Source: Rutidosis leptorrhynchoides (Eukaryota; Streptophyta; Magnoliopsida; Asterales; Asteraceae). Taken from it: DNA of 64,000 nt. Position numbers and translations under genes: made by a program. Under the pieces are notes generated by a model. The model ran no database searches, had not been told where the DNA came from, and saw nothing but the letters and a program-made list of their open reading frames with translations. The DNA is taken from assembly GCF_046630445.1 (NCBI RefSeq), contig NC_092337.1:190202001-190266000 (forward strand), in the 5' to 3' direction. Of the stretch, positions 1 to 11,397 are shown one piece after another; positions within the stretch are counted from its first letter, which is position 1, and every line of letters starts with the position of its first letter.

Positions 1-51
1 GAAATCATACGTTATCTAACACGTTCTTATGGTTAAGGACGGGTTATGACA
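1..51 (+). repeat. Tail of 5' LTR (chromovirus 1)
   Basis: It is identical over 51 bases to 8377-8427, the end of the 3' LTR, and ends in CA two bases before the primer binding site. The rest of this LTR (about 2.86 kb) lies left of the window. Confidence 0.92.
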
Positions 52-53
52 TG

Positions 54-71
54 TGGTATCAGAGCCAGGTT
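54..71 (+). other. Primer binding site, initiator Met-tRNA
   Basis: TGGTATCAGAGCCAGGTT begins two bases after the LTR. TGGTATCAGAGC is the standard plant tRNA-iMet complement used to prime minus-strand DNA synthesis in most Ty3/gypsy chromoviruses. Confidence 0.9.
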
Positions 72-239
72 CTTAGCGAACCAGGTTTGCATTAGTGTGT
101 CTAACTGATAAGTCGTTAGGATACATTAGTAAGTCTGGACTTTGACCGGGTCTGATTTAAAAACCATTGCTTATCATTGTTGGTTAAAATTTATATGTAA
201 ATATTATGTAGTACTAATGGGTTAGTTGTTGTGTGATAG

Positions 240-674
240 ATGTCGGGGTCAAAACTTGTTATCACATTCAGCGACTCCGAACCAGAATCTTCAGATGGTG
301 TTCCAGTCATTAACCTATCCAATGACGAAAATAATATCTTTGGGGAAGACTCACAAATTCCGGATGAACCGAATATAGAGAACCCGGAAAGTGAACCCGA
401 GGAGGAAAGTGAACCCGAGGAAGAAATACAGGAAATTACAAAAGAAGAGTTCGAACTAGGAAAGAAACGAAAGGCTAATGAATTAGAAAATTCAAATCCT
501 GAGTTTAATAAGGATGATGTGGCACCAACTCCACTAGACACTACCACCCCTATTCCCGCTATTCCTATTCGTTCTATCCCGGCATCCAGTTCTTCAGTCC
601 CACAGCCAAAATATAGGCAGACAGCCAGGATAAGCGTTAAGCGATTCTTTGAACCTAAACGTCCTAGAAAATAG
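240..674 (+). CDS. Small acidic/basic accessory ORF upstream of gag (144 aa)
   Basis: The 144-codon ORF lies between the primer binding site and gag, in the place where chromoviruses usually have only leader. I do not recognise the product. Residues about 5-80 are very acidic, with repeated SEPEEE-type runs. Residues about 97-125 are rich in Thr, Pro and Ser. The last 20 residues are basic and end FFEPKRPRK, which looks like a nuclear localisation signal. No zinc knuckle, protease or membrane segment is visible. The ATG follows a 3'-splice-like TAG (238-239) directly. It could be a real accessory protein, for example a nuclear-targeting or chromatin-interacting factor, or a chance ORF, but 144 open codons with a segregated charge pattern in an element with intact pol favours a real product. 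Function unknown. Confidence 0.6.
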   Translation: MSGSKLVITFSDSEPESSDGVPVINLSNDENNIFGEDSQIPDEPNIENPESEPEEESEPEEEIQEITKEEFELGKKRKANELENSNPEFNKDDVAPTPLDTTTPIPAIPIRSIPASSSSVPQPKYRQTARISVKRFFEPKRPRK

Positions 675-759
675 ACCAAACGATGCGCTGCCGTATTAAA
701 CCATGGGATCATATAATGTTTTGTATAATATTATTAGTGTGGTTTGCTTAATGTTCGAT

Positions 760-1036
760 GTAAGATAAGCATATGTAAAATAGTGAAGTGTGAAATGCAA
801 TAATTTTCCATGGTTAAGTATTACTTAGATGGTAGTAATTGATTCTGTACTAAGCTATTAAGTATGGACATTAACGGGTAGGTACTACCCTAGATATAAT
901 TATAAAACGCTAATAAGAAGAAAAGGCTTTTATAATAATACCTGGTTCATATTATTAATAAGCTATAATGTACTGTAAATATACACTACATCTATAATAT
1001 TCCATGTGAATAATTATTTTCTTTTCATTCTTATAG
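760..1036 (+). promoter_or_regulatory. Putative intron between the small ORF and gag-pol
   Basis: An AT-rich stretch with GAT|GTAAGATA at its left end and a T-rich tract ending TTCTTATAG at its right end, seven bases before the gag ATG. The composition, ends and length (277 nt) fit a plant intron. Splicing would shorten the distance between the small ORF and gag-pol; an upstream donor in the LTR joined to the same acceptor would remove the small ORF. No transcript evidence is available, so this is inference. The remaining bases, 675-759, hold nothing else I recognise. Confidence 0.35.
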
Positions 1037-1042
1037 AAGAAT

Positions 1043-4000
1043 ATGGCGCGATTGAACCGAATGACGGAACAAGAAATCCAGGAACTCATCAATCAGCGAG
1101 TGAACGACAGAATGTTATGGGTCGAGGCTGCAAGAGGTGCTGCAGTTAACCCAAATCCTCGTGTGGGGTGCACTTACAAAACTTTTCAAGCTTGCAAGCC
1201 CTCATCATTCAGTGGAACAGAAGGACCGATCGGTTTAACCCGGTGGATAGAAAAGATGGAAACTGTGTTCAAAATCAGTGGTTGTGTTGAAAAGGACATG
1301 ACCAAATACGCATCGTGCACTTTACAAGATAGTGCACTCACGTGGTGGAAAAATTATGTGAAGGCTGTAGGAGGAGATGTAGCTTATGATACTCCGTGGG
1401 AAGAATTCAAAACAATGTTAATCAATGAATATTGTCCAAGGAACGAGGTTAGGAAGTTGGAAGATGAGTTACGAAGTCTGAAGGTTATTGGTACTGAAAT
1501 CACCAACTACAATCAGCGATTCATGGAATTAGTTTTGCTATGTCCTGAATTGGTTCCAACCAAAGAACGGAAGATTGAAATGTACAAAGATGGTTTGCCC
1601 AAAAAGGTCAAGGCAAATGTTACAACATCGAAACCTAAGACAATTCATGAAGCTATAACCATGGCAAACGAGCTAATGGATCAGGTCATCATGGATAAGA
1701 AAGCATCCAATACTGATGTGAAGGTATCAGGTAACAAAAGAAAGTGGAATGGAAATTATGATCGAGGTAACCAACAACAATCTTTTAAGAAACAAGAAAC
1801 CATGCAAGGTGCAGGTAGTGGTTCAAGCTTTGGTTACAAAGGACAAAATCCTTTATGCAACCGATGCCACAAACATCACTCTGGTTACTGTAATGTGGTA
1901 TGCAACAAATGTAATCGAAAGGGTCATCTTGCTGAAGATTGTAGGGCTCTCGTTACAAATACAAATGGTACCAAGACTCCTGCCACCAATGCAAATAGAA
2001 CTGCTTTGGCTACCATTACTTGTTTTGGGTGTGGAAAACAAGGTCACTATAAGAGCCAGTGCCCGAATCCAGAGAAGAATATCGGACCTGCACGTGGAAG
2101 AGCATTTGTTATTAATGCTAAAGAGGCATGTGAAGACCCGGAGCTTGTTACGGGTACGTTTACCATTAATAACTTATCCGCATCTATTATATTTGATACT
2201 GGTGCTGATAGAAGTTACGTGTGTAGAGACTTTCACGCTAAATTGAATTGTTCATCATTACCTCTCGATGCTAAGTACATGATTGAGTTAGCTAATGGTA
2301 AACTAATTAAAGCCGATAAAATTTGCCGTGATTGTAAAATAAATTTAGCCGGAGAAACGTTTAAAATTGACTTGATACCCGTAGAATTAGGAAGTTTTGA
2401 TGTAATAGTCGGCATGGACTGGATGTCCAAAATAGGAGCTGAAGTTTTGTGCGCCAAGAAGGCAATTCGCATTCCTCGTAAGGATAAAACGCCAGTAATG
2501 ATTTATGGAGAGAAGGGTAACTCAAAGCTAAAACTCATTAGTTATTTGAAAGCTCAAAAGTGCTTGAAGAAAGGGTTCTATGCTATCTTAGCACATGTTA
2601 ATAAAGTCGAAACAAAGGAAAAAGTGAAGAGCATCAATGACGTGCCTGTGGCAAGAGATTTTCCTGAAGTCTTTCCGGAAAAGTTGCCGGGATTACCTCC
2701 ATTTAGATCTGTAGAATTTCAAATAGATTTAGTACCAGGAGCCGCACCAGTGGCTCGTGCTCCATATAGACTTGCACCGTCCGAGTTAAAAGAACTTCAG
2801 AGTCAGTTAAAAGAATTACTGGATCATGGATTCATACGACCAAGTACTTCACCGTGGGGAGCTCCGATTCTATTTGTTAAAAAGAAAGATGGATCTTTTA
2901 GGATGTGTATAGATTATCGTGAATTAAATAAGTTAACTATCAAAAATCGGTATCCACTACCGAGAATTGACGACTTATTTGATCAACTCCAGGGATCATG
3001 TGTTTATTCGAAAATCGACCTAAGATCGGGCTATCATCAACTACGTGTCAAAGAAGAGGACATTCCGAAAACTGCTTTTCGGACACGTTATGGTCATTAC
3101 GAATTTTTGGTCATGCCGTTTGGATTGACGAATGCGCCAGCTGTATTCATGGACCTCATGAATCGAGTTTGTAGTCCGTATTTAGATAAGTTTGTTATCA
3201 TTTTCATTGATGACATTCTTATCTATTCCAAGAGTGAGCAAGAGCATGAGCAGCATTTAAGGTTGATATTAGAGTTGTTGAGAAAAGAACAGCTATACGC
3301 TAAATTTTCTAAGTGTGCTTTCTGGTTGAAAGAAGTGCAATTTCTTGGCCACGTTGTTAGTAGCAAAGGAATTCAGGTTGATCCAGCAAAAATTGAAGCC
3401 ATTGAAAAATGGGAGACTCCTAAAACACCAATGCAGATACGCCAATTTTTGGGTTTAGCCGGTTATTATAGAAGGTTTATTCAAGATTTTTCCCGAATAG
3501 CTAAGCCGTTGACAGCATTAACGCAAAAAGGGAAGAAATACGAATGGACCTCGGAGCAGGAGAACGCATTTCAATTACTGAAGAAGAAGTTAACTACGGC
3601 GCCTATTTTATCGTTACCTGAAGGGAACGATGATTTTGAAATATATTGTGACGCTTCGCGACAAGGTTTTGGTTGTGTTCTTATGCAACGAAAGAAAGTT
3701 ATTGCATACGCATCCCGACAATTAAAGATTCACGAGCGGAATTATACGACGCATGATCTAGAACTGGGAGCAGTCGTGTTTGCATTGAAGATATGGAGAC
3801 ACTACTTGTATGGGGTTAAATGCACTGTGTTTACTGATCATAAAAGCCTTCAACATATTTTTGATCAGAAACAGTTGAACATGAGGCAACGTAGGTGGGT
3901 CGAGTTAATAAATGACTATGATTGTGAAATTCGTTATCATCCCGGGAAAGCGAACGTAGTGGCCGATGCTCTAAGCAGAAAGGAACGAGAACCAATCCAA

Positions 4001-5473
4001 GTTCGAGCAATGAACATAAAAATTCGCATGAATCTCAACTCACAAATCAAAGAAGTTCAACAAGAAGCACTTAATAAAGAAAACATAAGAAAGGAAATAA
4101 TGAAGAAGTATGAGAAGCAACTCGTTATGCGGGAAGACGGAATTCGATATTTTGCAAATCGTATTTGGGTACCAAAGTTGGGTGGATTAAGGAAGTTGAT
4201 ATTGAACGAGGCACATAAAACAAGATACTCGATACATCCTGGAGTTGGAAAGATGTATCAAGATCTTAAGATGCATTATTGGTGGCCTAACTTAAAAACA
4301 GACGTTGCAACATATGTTGGGGAGTGTTTAACTTGTTCCAAGGTCAAAGCAGAACACCAAAAGCCGTCAGGGTTACTTCAACAACCAGAAATCCCAGAAT
4401 GGAAATGGGATGGTATTACCATGGATTTCATCACGAAGTTACCAAAGACTGCCTGGGGTTACGACACCATTTGGGTGATTGTTGATCGTCTCACCAAGTC
4501 TGCACATTTCTTGCCTATAAAGGAAACGGATAGAATGGAGAAACTATTACGATTGTATATAAAGGAAGTTGTTTCAAGGCATGGAATACCTATTTCCATT
4601 ATATCTGATCGTGATAGTAGATTTACCTCAAAGTTCTGGCAAGCACTACAGGAGGCACTAGGAACTCGTTTAGATATGAGTACCGCATATCATCCGCAAA
4701 CGGACGGGCAGAGTGAAAGAACAATTCAGACTCTTGAAGATATGCTCAGGGCATGTGTGATCGATTTTGGAAACGGATGGGATAAGTATTTACCGTTAGC
4801 AGAATTCTCGTATAATAATAGTTATCATGCGAGCATTGGAGCTGCGCCATTCGAAGCATTGTACGGAAGGAAGTGTAGATCTCCTATTTGTTGGAATGAA
4901 GTAGGAGATCGACAATTAACTGGTCCCGAGATCATACACGAAACGACTGAGAAGATAGTACAAATCAAGGAGAGATTGAAAACAGCCCGTAGTCGCCAAA
5001 AGAGCTACGCCGATGTTCGAAGGAAACCATTAGAGTTTCAGATCGGTGACATGGTTATGTTAAAGGTGTCACCGTGGAAAGGTGTAATACGCTTCAGAAA
5101 AAGGGGTAAACTGAACCCAAGATATGTAGGCCCGTTCAAGATTATCGAACGCATTGGACCGGTAGCTTATCGACTCGAGTTACCACAACAACTCGCCGGA
5201 GTACATAATACCTTTCATGTCTCAAACCTTAAGAAGTGTCTTGCAAAGGAAGACCTCACCATTCCTCTTGAAGAAATCCATGTCAACGAGAAACTACAAT
5301 TCATCGAAGAACCAATCGAAATCATGGATCGTGAAGTTAAACGGCTCAAGCAGAGCAACATACCGATCGTTAAGGTTCGTTGGAATGCTCGAAGGGGTCC
5401 CGAGTTTACTTGGGAACGAGAGGATCAAATGAAACAAAAATATCCACACTTGTTTTCCGATGACGCAAAATAG
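1043..5473 (+). CDS. gag-pol: Gag-Pol polyprotein, intact, with C-terminal chromodomain
   Basis: A single 1476-residue ORF. The Gag core spans about residues 65-220. Two CCHC zinc knuckles start at C287 and C327 ([28 protein letters not shown]). The aspartic protease has DTGA at D385. Reverse transcriptase carries FIDD at 721-724. RNase H has its first Asp at 870 (CDAS), with TDHKS and DALSR further on. Integrase has an HHCC finger at about 1058-1105 and the triad D1128, D1189, E1225 with exactly 35 residues between the last two. A GPY/F-type module ([11 protein letters not shown]) follows, then a chromodomain at about 1420-1475. All key residues are present and no stop or frameshift is seen, so the protein may be active. 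Processing would yield a particle protein and the enzymes for reverse transcription and nuclear integration. The chromodomain is expected to bias integration to marked chromatin. The stop lies 47 bases before the 3' LTR. Confidence 0.96.
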   Translation: MARLNRMTEQEIQELINQRVNDRMLWVEAARGAAVNPNPRVGCTYKTFQACKPSSFSGTEGPIGLTRWIEKMETVFKISGCVEKDMTKYASCTLQDSALTWWKNYVKAVGGDVAYDTPWEEFKTMLINEYCPRNEVRKLEDELRSLKVIGTEITNYNQRFMELVLLCPELVPTKERKIEMYKDGLPKKVKANVTTSKPKTIHEAITMANELMDQVIMDKKASNTDVKVSGNKRKWNGNYDRGNQQQSFKKQETMQGAGSGSSFGYKGQNPLCNRCHKHHSGYCNVVCNKCNRKGHLAEDCRALVTNTNGTKTPATNANRTALATITCFGCGKQGHYKSQCPNPEKNIGPARGRAFVINAKEACEDPELVTGTFTINNLSASIIFDTGADRSYVCRDFHAKLNCSSLPLDAKYMIELANGKLIKADKICRDCKINLAGETFKIDLIPVELGSFDVIVGMDWMSKIGAEVLCAKKAIRIPRKDKTPVMIYGEKGNSKLKLISYLKAQKCLKKGFYAILAHVNKVETKEKVKSINDVPVARDFPEVFPEKLPGLPPFRSVEFQIDLVPGAAPVARAPYRLAPSELKELQSQLKELLDHGFIRPSTSPWGAPILFVKKKDGSFRMCIDYRELNKLTIKNRYPLPRIDDLFDQLQGSCVYSKIDLRSGYHQLRVKEEDIPKTAFRTRYGHYEFLVMPFGLTNAPAVFMDLMNRVCSPYLDKFVIIFIDDILIYSKSEQEHEQHLRLILELLRKEQLYAKFSKCAFWLKEVQFLGHVVSSKGIQVDPAKIEAIEKWETPKTPMQIRQFLGLAGYYRRFIQDFSRIAKPLTALTQKGKKYEWTSEQENAFQLLKKKLTTAPILSLPEGNDDFEIYCDASRQGFGCVLMQRKKVIAYASRQLKIHERNYTTHDLELGAVVFALKIWRHYLYGVKCTVFTDHKSLQHIFDQKQLNMRQRRWVELINDYDCEIRYHPGKANVVADALSRKEREPIQVRAMNIKIRMNLNSQIKEVQQEALNKENIRKEIMKKYEKQLVMREDGIRYFANRIWVPKLGGLRKLILNEAHKTRYSIHPGVGKMYQDLKMHYWWPNLKTDVATYVGECLTCSKVKAEHQKPSGLLQQPEIPEWKWDGITMDFITKLPKTAWGYDTIWVIVDRLTKSAHFLPIKETDRMEKLLRLYIKEVVSRHGIPISIISDRDSRFTSKFWQALQEALGTRLDMSTAYHPQTDGQSERTIQTLEDMLRACVIDFGNGWDKYLPLAEFSYNNSYHASIGAAPFEALYGRKCRSPICWNEVGDRQLTGPEIIHETTEKIVQIKERLKTARSRQKSYADVRRKPLEFQIGDMVMLKVSPWKGVIRFRKRGKLNPRYVGPFKIIERIGPVAYRLELPQQLAGVHNTFHVSNLKKCLAKEDLTIPLEEIHVNEKLQFIEEPIEIMDREVKRLKQSNIPIVKVRWNARRGPEFTWEREDQMKQKYPHLFSDDAK

Positions 5474-5484
5474 GTACAATTTTA

Positions 5485-5520
5485 AAATTTCGGGACGAAA
5501 TTTATTTAACGGGTAGGTAC
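5485..5520 (+). other. Pre-PPT hairpin and polypurine tract region (chromovirus 1)
   Basis: AAATTTCG (5485-5492) pairs perfectly with CGAAATTT (5496-5503) around a GGA loop, 17 nt before the 3' LTR. The segment between holds the purine-rich AACGGGTAGG plus-strand primer. Three other elements in this window have an equivalent hairpin with different stem sequence. Confidence 0.65.
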
Positions 5521-6195
5521 TGTAATGACCCGCACTTTTTCGATCGTTCTATACTTATAAGATTAATATTTATATAAATTAAACCTTACCAACATGATAA
5601 GCAATCCAAATTGTTGAGACTTATGTTTTCGAAAAGAGTTTTACACAACGTTTGACCGTCTAGTTTGACCGATGATATCACGAACTATACAATATATGAT
5701 AATTATACGTTTGTGTATATATATGTATATATACATATTTAACATGATCTAAGAATGTTTTAATATCTCATTTTGTATTAATAACAATAAGTTATAAGTA
5801 TATTTTGAAACTACTAACTTAAGTTTTCAAAACGATAACCATACGTAACGTTATTTGACTTAAATACTTATGACCTATAATGTTTATACATATATCGTAT
5901 AAGTAATGTATTTAATCACTTTTAAAGACTTAAATACATAAAACAATATAAGTATATTTACAAAAGATAGCTATATTTGAATCCTCGTTCCGTTTTCTCA
6001 AAGATTTCTATACGTATACCTAGGGTATATGTACCCGTATCATACGCAGCTTCTAGATGTATTTACTATTGGTATATACCAATAAAAATCTGCTCCTTAG
6101 CAGCCTTAAATGATTAAGAAACATGTGGAACCAACCATTTGTCAAGTAGCATGAATTATTTAGCAAGAAAACAAAGTTAGGTATTTTTTTTTCCT

Positions 6196-6203
6196 TTATA
6201 ACC
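6196..6203 (+). promoter_or_regulatory. Candidate TATA box in LTR
   Basis: TTTATAAC lies about 30-60 bases upstream of a long CT-rich leader. This is the usual layout of a plant LTR promoter, but no start site can be read from sequence. Confidence 0.4.
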
Positions 6204-6494
6204 TAAAAACGTTTTTATGCATGCACACCATTTCTTCACCCCATTTTCTCATACTTACACTTCCATTTCTCTCTCAAAATACTCTTAACTTCATACTTGA
6301 TCATCTCTAAGCATTTTCCCCATCATTTAGCTTCAAAAACAACACTTAAACCTCATAAGAAAACCCTACAAAAACACTTCAAGAAATCCTTCCAAGAACA
6401 CAAACTTACTTCCAATCTTTCATTCAATTCCATCACCCTTTTGGTTCTAGCTTTTTACTCCTCTTTTACAGCAACCTTGTCCAAGGAACTTGAG

Positions 6495-8084
6495 GTAGTA
6501 ACTATGTTCATAACCTTATTCGATTCATATATATATAGCTATCTTATTTTATGGTATAAAATTTTAACAACAAGAACATAGTTTGAATGTTTTCAAACTT
6601 GTTTGCAAACTAAATAGATCCTTCTAACTTAACTTTTAAAATACTTCAAGACCTGTAATATAACTTAAATATATGCTAATTTAACAAGGTATAACTTGGT
6701 TTTTCAAAGAACACCTTAAAAACTGTTTTTACGACGTCAGAGTGTAACCGGGGGCTGTTTTGGGTTGGATAATTAAAAACCATCTTAAACTTTGAATTGA
6801 AGGTTTATGTTCTGGAAAAATGATTTTTAGTATGAATATGGTAACACATAAAAATTTCATGATTTAATTCAAAGTATAAGTATTTTTAGAAAAATAATCA
6901 TTTAAGGTTGCCTACATAAAGGAAATGGTTTAACTTCATAAGTTTCACTAAAGTTTCACCTATGCCGTGTGATTTTGAATACAAACTAAGATATTTACAG
7001 TTCATAGTCTTAAAGAGGAACTCGATCCAAGGAGATGGCAAGTTGAATCAACGAAAACGGAGTTGTAACGAAGAAACTATGACCGAAACAAAATTGGCTA
7101 TCCAAGACTAGTTTAACTTCGGGATTAATTGGAGAAAATTAAAATAAATCACATCTTTTTAAGATAACATGATATTTTATATATATGTACTCATAATTCA
7201 ATTTTATATGGTTCAGGATCACCCGTAAACAACACGAGAAGATTAATCATAAGATCCCATGTTTGTACGCAACACGTCATTTGACAACACCGGTACTTTA
7301 TGTACGCAACACGTCATTTGACAACACCGGTACCGTGGGTCAAGATTAATCTCGACCAATACATATACGTTGGGGGTTTTATTTATTTCGTTGGGGGTTT
7401 ATTAAACATCTAAATATGAACCATTAAAATTGAATTACTAACAACGAACTGCTAACTACGGACTAAGGAATTATAAAAAGTATTAAAAGTATAACAAGAA
7501 TATATATGTGACGTTGTTTAAAAAGAAAAGGTATTGATATATTATATATGGATAGGTTCGTGATATCAACCGGGAGACCAAGTCAAAATATATATATCTT
7601 CAAGACGAAAGTGAGTATATAGTCCCACTTTTAAACTCTAAATATTTCGGGATGAGAATACATGTATTTTATGTTTTACGTTATGGACACAAGTAACTGA
7701 AAAATATATTCTACGTTGAGTTGTACCACTGGCATACTTCCCTGTAGCTTGGTAACTGTTATTTACAGCGGTATTGTAAACGCGAATCCTGTTGATAGAT
7801 CTATCGGGCCTGACAACCCCAACCGGACTGGACGACTAGTATTCAACGGTTGCACAGTACTTCGTTTCGTGACTACACTTGGTACGGTGTAGTAAGATTT
7901 CATAATAAAGGGAATATGCGACGTGATTAAATGTTAAGTATGGTTACCAAGTGCTCAACCACTTAGAATATTTTTATTAAAATGTTTATATATGAAATCT
8001 TGTGGTCTATATTTATATCGCTGCCGGCATTAAACCTATATCTCACCAACTTTATGTTGACGTTTTAAACATGTCTATTCTCAG
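6495..8084 (+). other. Predicted LTR leader intron (about 1590 nt)
   Basis: The donor CTTGAG|GTAGTA is at 6494/6495 and the acceptor TATTCTCAG|GTGATA at 8084. A similar donor/acceptor pair at nearly the same spacing is found in the solo LTR at 43927-47381, and similar pairs in two other LTR families here. Splicing would join the CT-rich leader to the last 340 bases of the LTR. Confidence 0.45.
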
Positions 8085-8453
8085 GTGATAATTAGAAGCT
8101 TCCGCTGCATCATGTTGAATCTAAGCAGAATCTTGCGTACGCATATTTGTGTCAAAAATAAGACTGCATATCCAAGAACTTGTGTTGTAAAATATGCTAG
8201 AAATCGGGTTGTTATTATCATTTGTAAAGTTTGTAAGTCGAAGATTATCGCTAAACGATAATCATATTTATTTTGTCCAAAGCTTGTATCAAAAATAAGG
8301 ATCATGGTTTGTAATGTATAATATATGCAGTTTTTCTTTAAAAAAATGTCGCATATAGAGGTCAATACCTCACAATGAAATCATACGTTATCTAACACGT
8401 TCTTATGGTTAAGGACGGGTTATGACATTTTCCTCGTGGGCTGCCGACTATTT

Positions 8454-8460
<7 letters not shown>

Positions 8461-8528
<68 letters not shown>
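8461..8528. repeat. (TA)n microsatellite
   Basis: An uninterrupted TA dinucleotide run of about 68 bases. Confidence 0.98.
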
Positions 8529-8534
<6 letters not shown>

Positions 8535-9248
8535 CTAATTATATATATATTATATTATATTCTCGTGCATAGTTAACCTGTAATTTTAGTTCCTCTGACT
8601 TGTTCGCTAATGCTCGGCTAATGTCCTAGTTCCGGTTTTTCGATCGTCGTTTCGTACGCTGTAAAATTTTGTACTTTACGTTTCGTGTATTGGACCTTTA
8701 TCAATAACAAGACTCAAATCGATGAAGAACTATCCCACTCGAAGTGTAACCTACTCATTTGAGTGTTTTGGTCATTTGCGTTCTTAAATCATTTTCTCGT
8801 TATATATATTTATATTTTAATGAATCACGGACCATTATTATGCATAATTTGTCAAAAGGTTTCTAGAAAGATTCTAAAGTTTAGGATAACGTTAAAACCT
8901 TTATCTTTATTATAATGGCTCAGTAACTAATTGTCAAAAGTGGTTCTAGATATTTATAATGTTATATTCGTTTTAAAGAAGACGTGACACCTAACTCGTT
9001 TTATATAATTTCTAAAATTTAAAAAAAAAAGATAATGATAATAACTTTAATAATCTTAAAGTTTTATAATATGTTTCTACTTCTCGTTATTTATAAATAT
9101 ATATACAACATTATTTATTTTAATTTCTATTTTACAAAATATTCAATATCATTTTCTTATATATATAAATCACAAAATATCTTGTATTTAAGTAATATAT
9201 TCTGACATGTTGTAAAATATATAAATCTTTTGAAATATAATTTAGTGC

Positions 9249-9377
<129 letters not shown>

Positions 9378-9775
9378 TTAATATTTATAATATAAAACTT
9401 TAATTAAGTTTTCTAACTTTATATAATCAAAACGTTTATATTTTTGATACAACAAATATATGTACTTGTGATTTAATATTTATAACATAAAACTTTAATT
9501 AGGTTTTATATACATATTCAAATTACATTATAAAACATTTTAGTAATAAAAGTTCTTTTAGACTGAAAAACGTTCTCGTACTTTTGACATTAAATCAGTT
9601 AAATATTATGAAGTTTAATTTTCTAAAACTAATTATATTCAAATCACATAATCTATTACTGGAACTTATGTTTATTTTAAATCCTCATCTGTTTGTTTTA
9701 AATTTATTTAATAACAATCGAATGTTACTCTATTTTACCGATTAAATTTGAAACCACTATATACTCAATATACCT

Positions 9776-9899
<124 letters not shown>

Positions 9900-10159
9900 A
9901 TTAAACTAACACGTTTTATTACAAATATGTTATCTAAAACAAGTAAGTATAACGTTATCAATTAATATAACTATATAATATGTATACATATCTGTATACA
10001 CATAAATGTTCGTGAATCGTCGAACACAATCAAAGGGTAATTGATTACATGAATATAGTTCCAAAATTTTTGAGACTCAACATTACAGACTTTGCTTATC
10101 ATGTTGAAATCATATAAAGATTAAGTTTAATTTTGGTCAGAAATTTCCAGGTTGTCACA

Positions 10160-10510
10160 ACAGGGCACTACCTCGACTTACTTTCTACGGGTCATCACAA
10201 ATTCTCATGAGTTCAAGTTCAAGGTAGGGAAAAAATTCCTAAGACCTTACTACGGTCCCATACATCTAATCCAGTCAGGTATAATATTACAGTACGGCCC
10301 ACGTCATATACAATAAGTTAGCCCTGATTTACGTTCATGAAAATCATGTATACATGGCAAAAGTACCTAGTGTTCAAGTCCTATACCAATGAACAATGGT
10401 ATTACCACCCTATTTCAATACTTACGGGCCACTATGTGTGTCCGGATTGTCCAAGGAAATGGAAATACACATCACTTAAATTCTACACAGTTTTATTGGG
10501 TTATACATAC
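10160..10510 (-). mobile_element. Slice 1 of the decayed backbone Tekay-like element (internal region)
   Basis: It resembles part of the internal region of the element at 27395-34783: the block near 10422-10510, with its CTTACGGGCCACTA phrase, matches the block near 32008-32100, and the block near 10220 matches the one near 31850. It encodes no recognisable protein. It is followed by a solo LTR whose target duplication (CATAC) shows that it continues at 21841. Confidence 0.6.
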
Positions 10511-10973
10511 TGTAACGACCCTGGAATTTCCAACGTTTATTTATTAATAATTATTATTATTAATACGTGTGATTAAACGAATGTACGTTATTTCATTTAC
10601 ATGTTGCTATGATTGCCCGTACTTGACTTTTAAGTGCCCGAAACGTCTTTGTGACACCCGGAACTTTCACGAATAATATTTTTAGATATTATTTACATTC
10701 ATGATTAAATTTATTAATCATTTTAATTAACTAAGGCTATTAGTTAGTTACTTGGGCTTTAATTGGTTTATTAGCCCATGTCTTGCAAGTGTAAGTAATA
10801 CTTAGAGATTGAACTAGTTAGTTAACTTGCATGGAATCTAGTTAACATGTAATCCCCATAAACAACCATCTAGTAACCACCTTTTAAGGCTTTACATGTA
10901 ATAATCTAGTAGACAATTGACTCCCCCTTGACCCCATTTTGGCCGTCGGCCTATTAGTGCACAAGGGGAGTTT
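10511..10973 (+). repeat. Solo LTR, left part (continues at 19460)
   Basis: It starts TGTAACGACC directly after CATAC (10506-10510). The same CATAC follows the LTR end TATCACA at 21835 (21836-21840). No internal region is associated with it, so this is a solo LTR left by recombination. A younger element at 10974-19454 splits it after base 463. Confidence 0.85.
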
Positions 10974-11397
10974 TGTAACATCCCGCGTTTTTCCGTTAAA
11001 TTATTTTAACACCGTCTTTTTTTTTAAATAACATCCCTCGTCACCTATACTCGTGCACTTCGTTAACTAGTGTTCATGATAATCCCGTTACTCGATTATA
11101 ACATCTCTCGTTAACTTGCGTTTTAAAAATATTCGTTTGGTTATTTCCCGCACCCGACAACAAACTTGAGGGACTAATCTCGCCACTCGGGTAAACTTGG
11201 CTAACTAGTGACTCCTCACCACCACACACTTCATTTCACCATCTTCTTCCTCTTTTTCTTTCTTCCTTTTCTCTCAAGAACACAAACACAAAATTCATCA
11301 TCTAATTTTGATCTTGGAAGCTCACAACAAATCCGACTACATATTCTTAATCCTCTCGTCATCCTCTACGATTTGATACTAACTACACCGATTTTGG

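Larger units (their letters stand above)
1..8427 (+). mobile_element. Ty3/gypsy chromovirus (Tekay/Del-like), 5' LTR truncated by window edge
   Basis: The first 51 bases repeat at 8377-8427 as the end of a downstream LTR, so the window opens at the last bases of the 5' LTR. In order: LTR tail, initiator-Met primer binding site, small extra ORF, intact gag-pol (PR, RT, RNase H, integrase, chromodomain), hairpin and purine tract, and a complete 3' LTR (5521-8427, TGTAATGACC...TATGACA). Pol order and the C-terminal chromodomain place it among chromoviruses; Tekay/Del is the best fit by architecture and LTR length. The bases after the 3' LTR (TTTTC, 8428-8432) should be the target-site duplication, but the left copy is outside the window. 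This is the only element here with a complete coding capacity. Confidence 0.93.
5521..8427 (+). repeat. 3' LTR of chromovirus 1 (2907 bp)
   Basis: It starts TGTAATGACC directly after the purine tract and ends TATGACA, matching window bases 1-51. It holds a TATA-like TTTATAAC (6196-6203), a pyrimidine-rich leader (about 6225-6290), and a predicted intron (6495-8084). A 33-bp segment is tandemly duplicated (7264-7296 and 7301-7333). No supported gene lies inside; the 94-codon ORF at 6297 has no recognisable features. Confidence 0.93.

Noticed and set aside
54..71. Possible tRNA gene from the TGGTATCAGAGC phrase
   Set aside because: It is the complement of a tRNA 3' end next to an LTR, i.e. a primer binding site; no cloverleaf can be formed.
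191..712. Minus-strand ORF of 173 codons, Ser-rich
   Set aside because: It lies entirely opposite the 240-674 ORF and its composition is what the complement of that acidic, repetitive coding sequence gives; no domain or context supports it.
6297..6581. 94-codon ORF in the chromovirus 1 LTR
   Set aside because: It overlaps the CT-rich leader and the predicted splice donor; no recognisable domain, and related LTRs do not keep it by eye.
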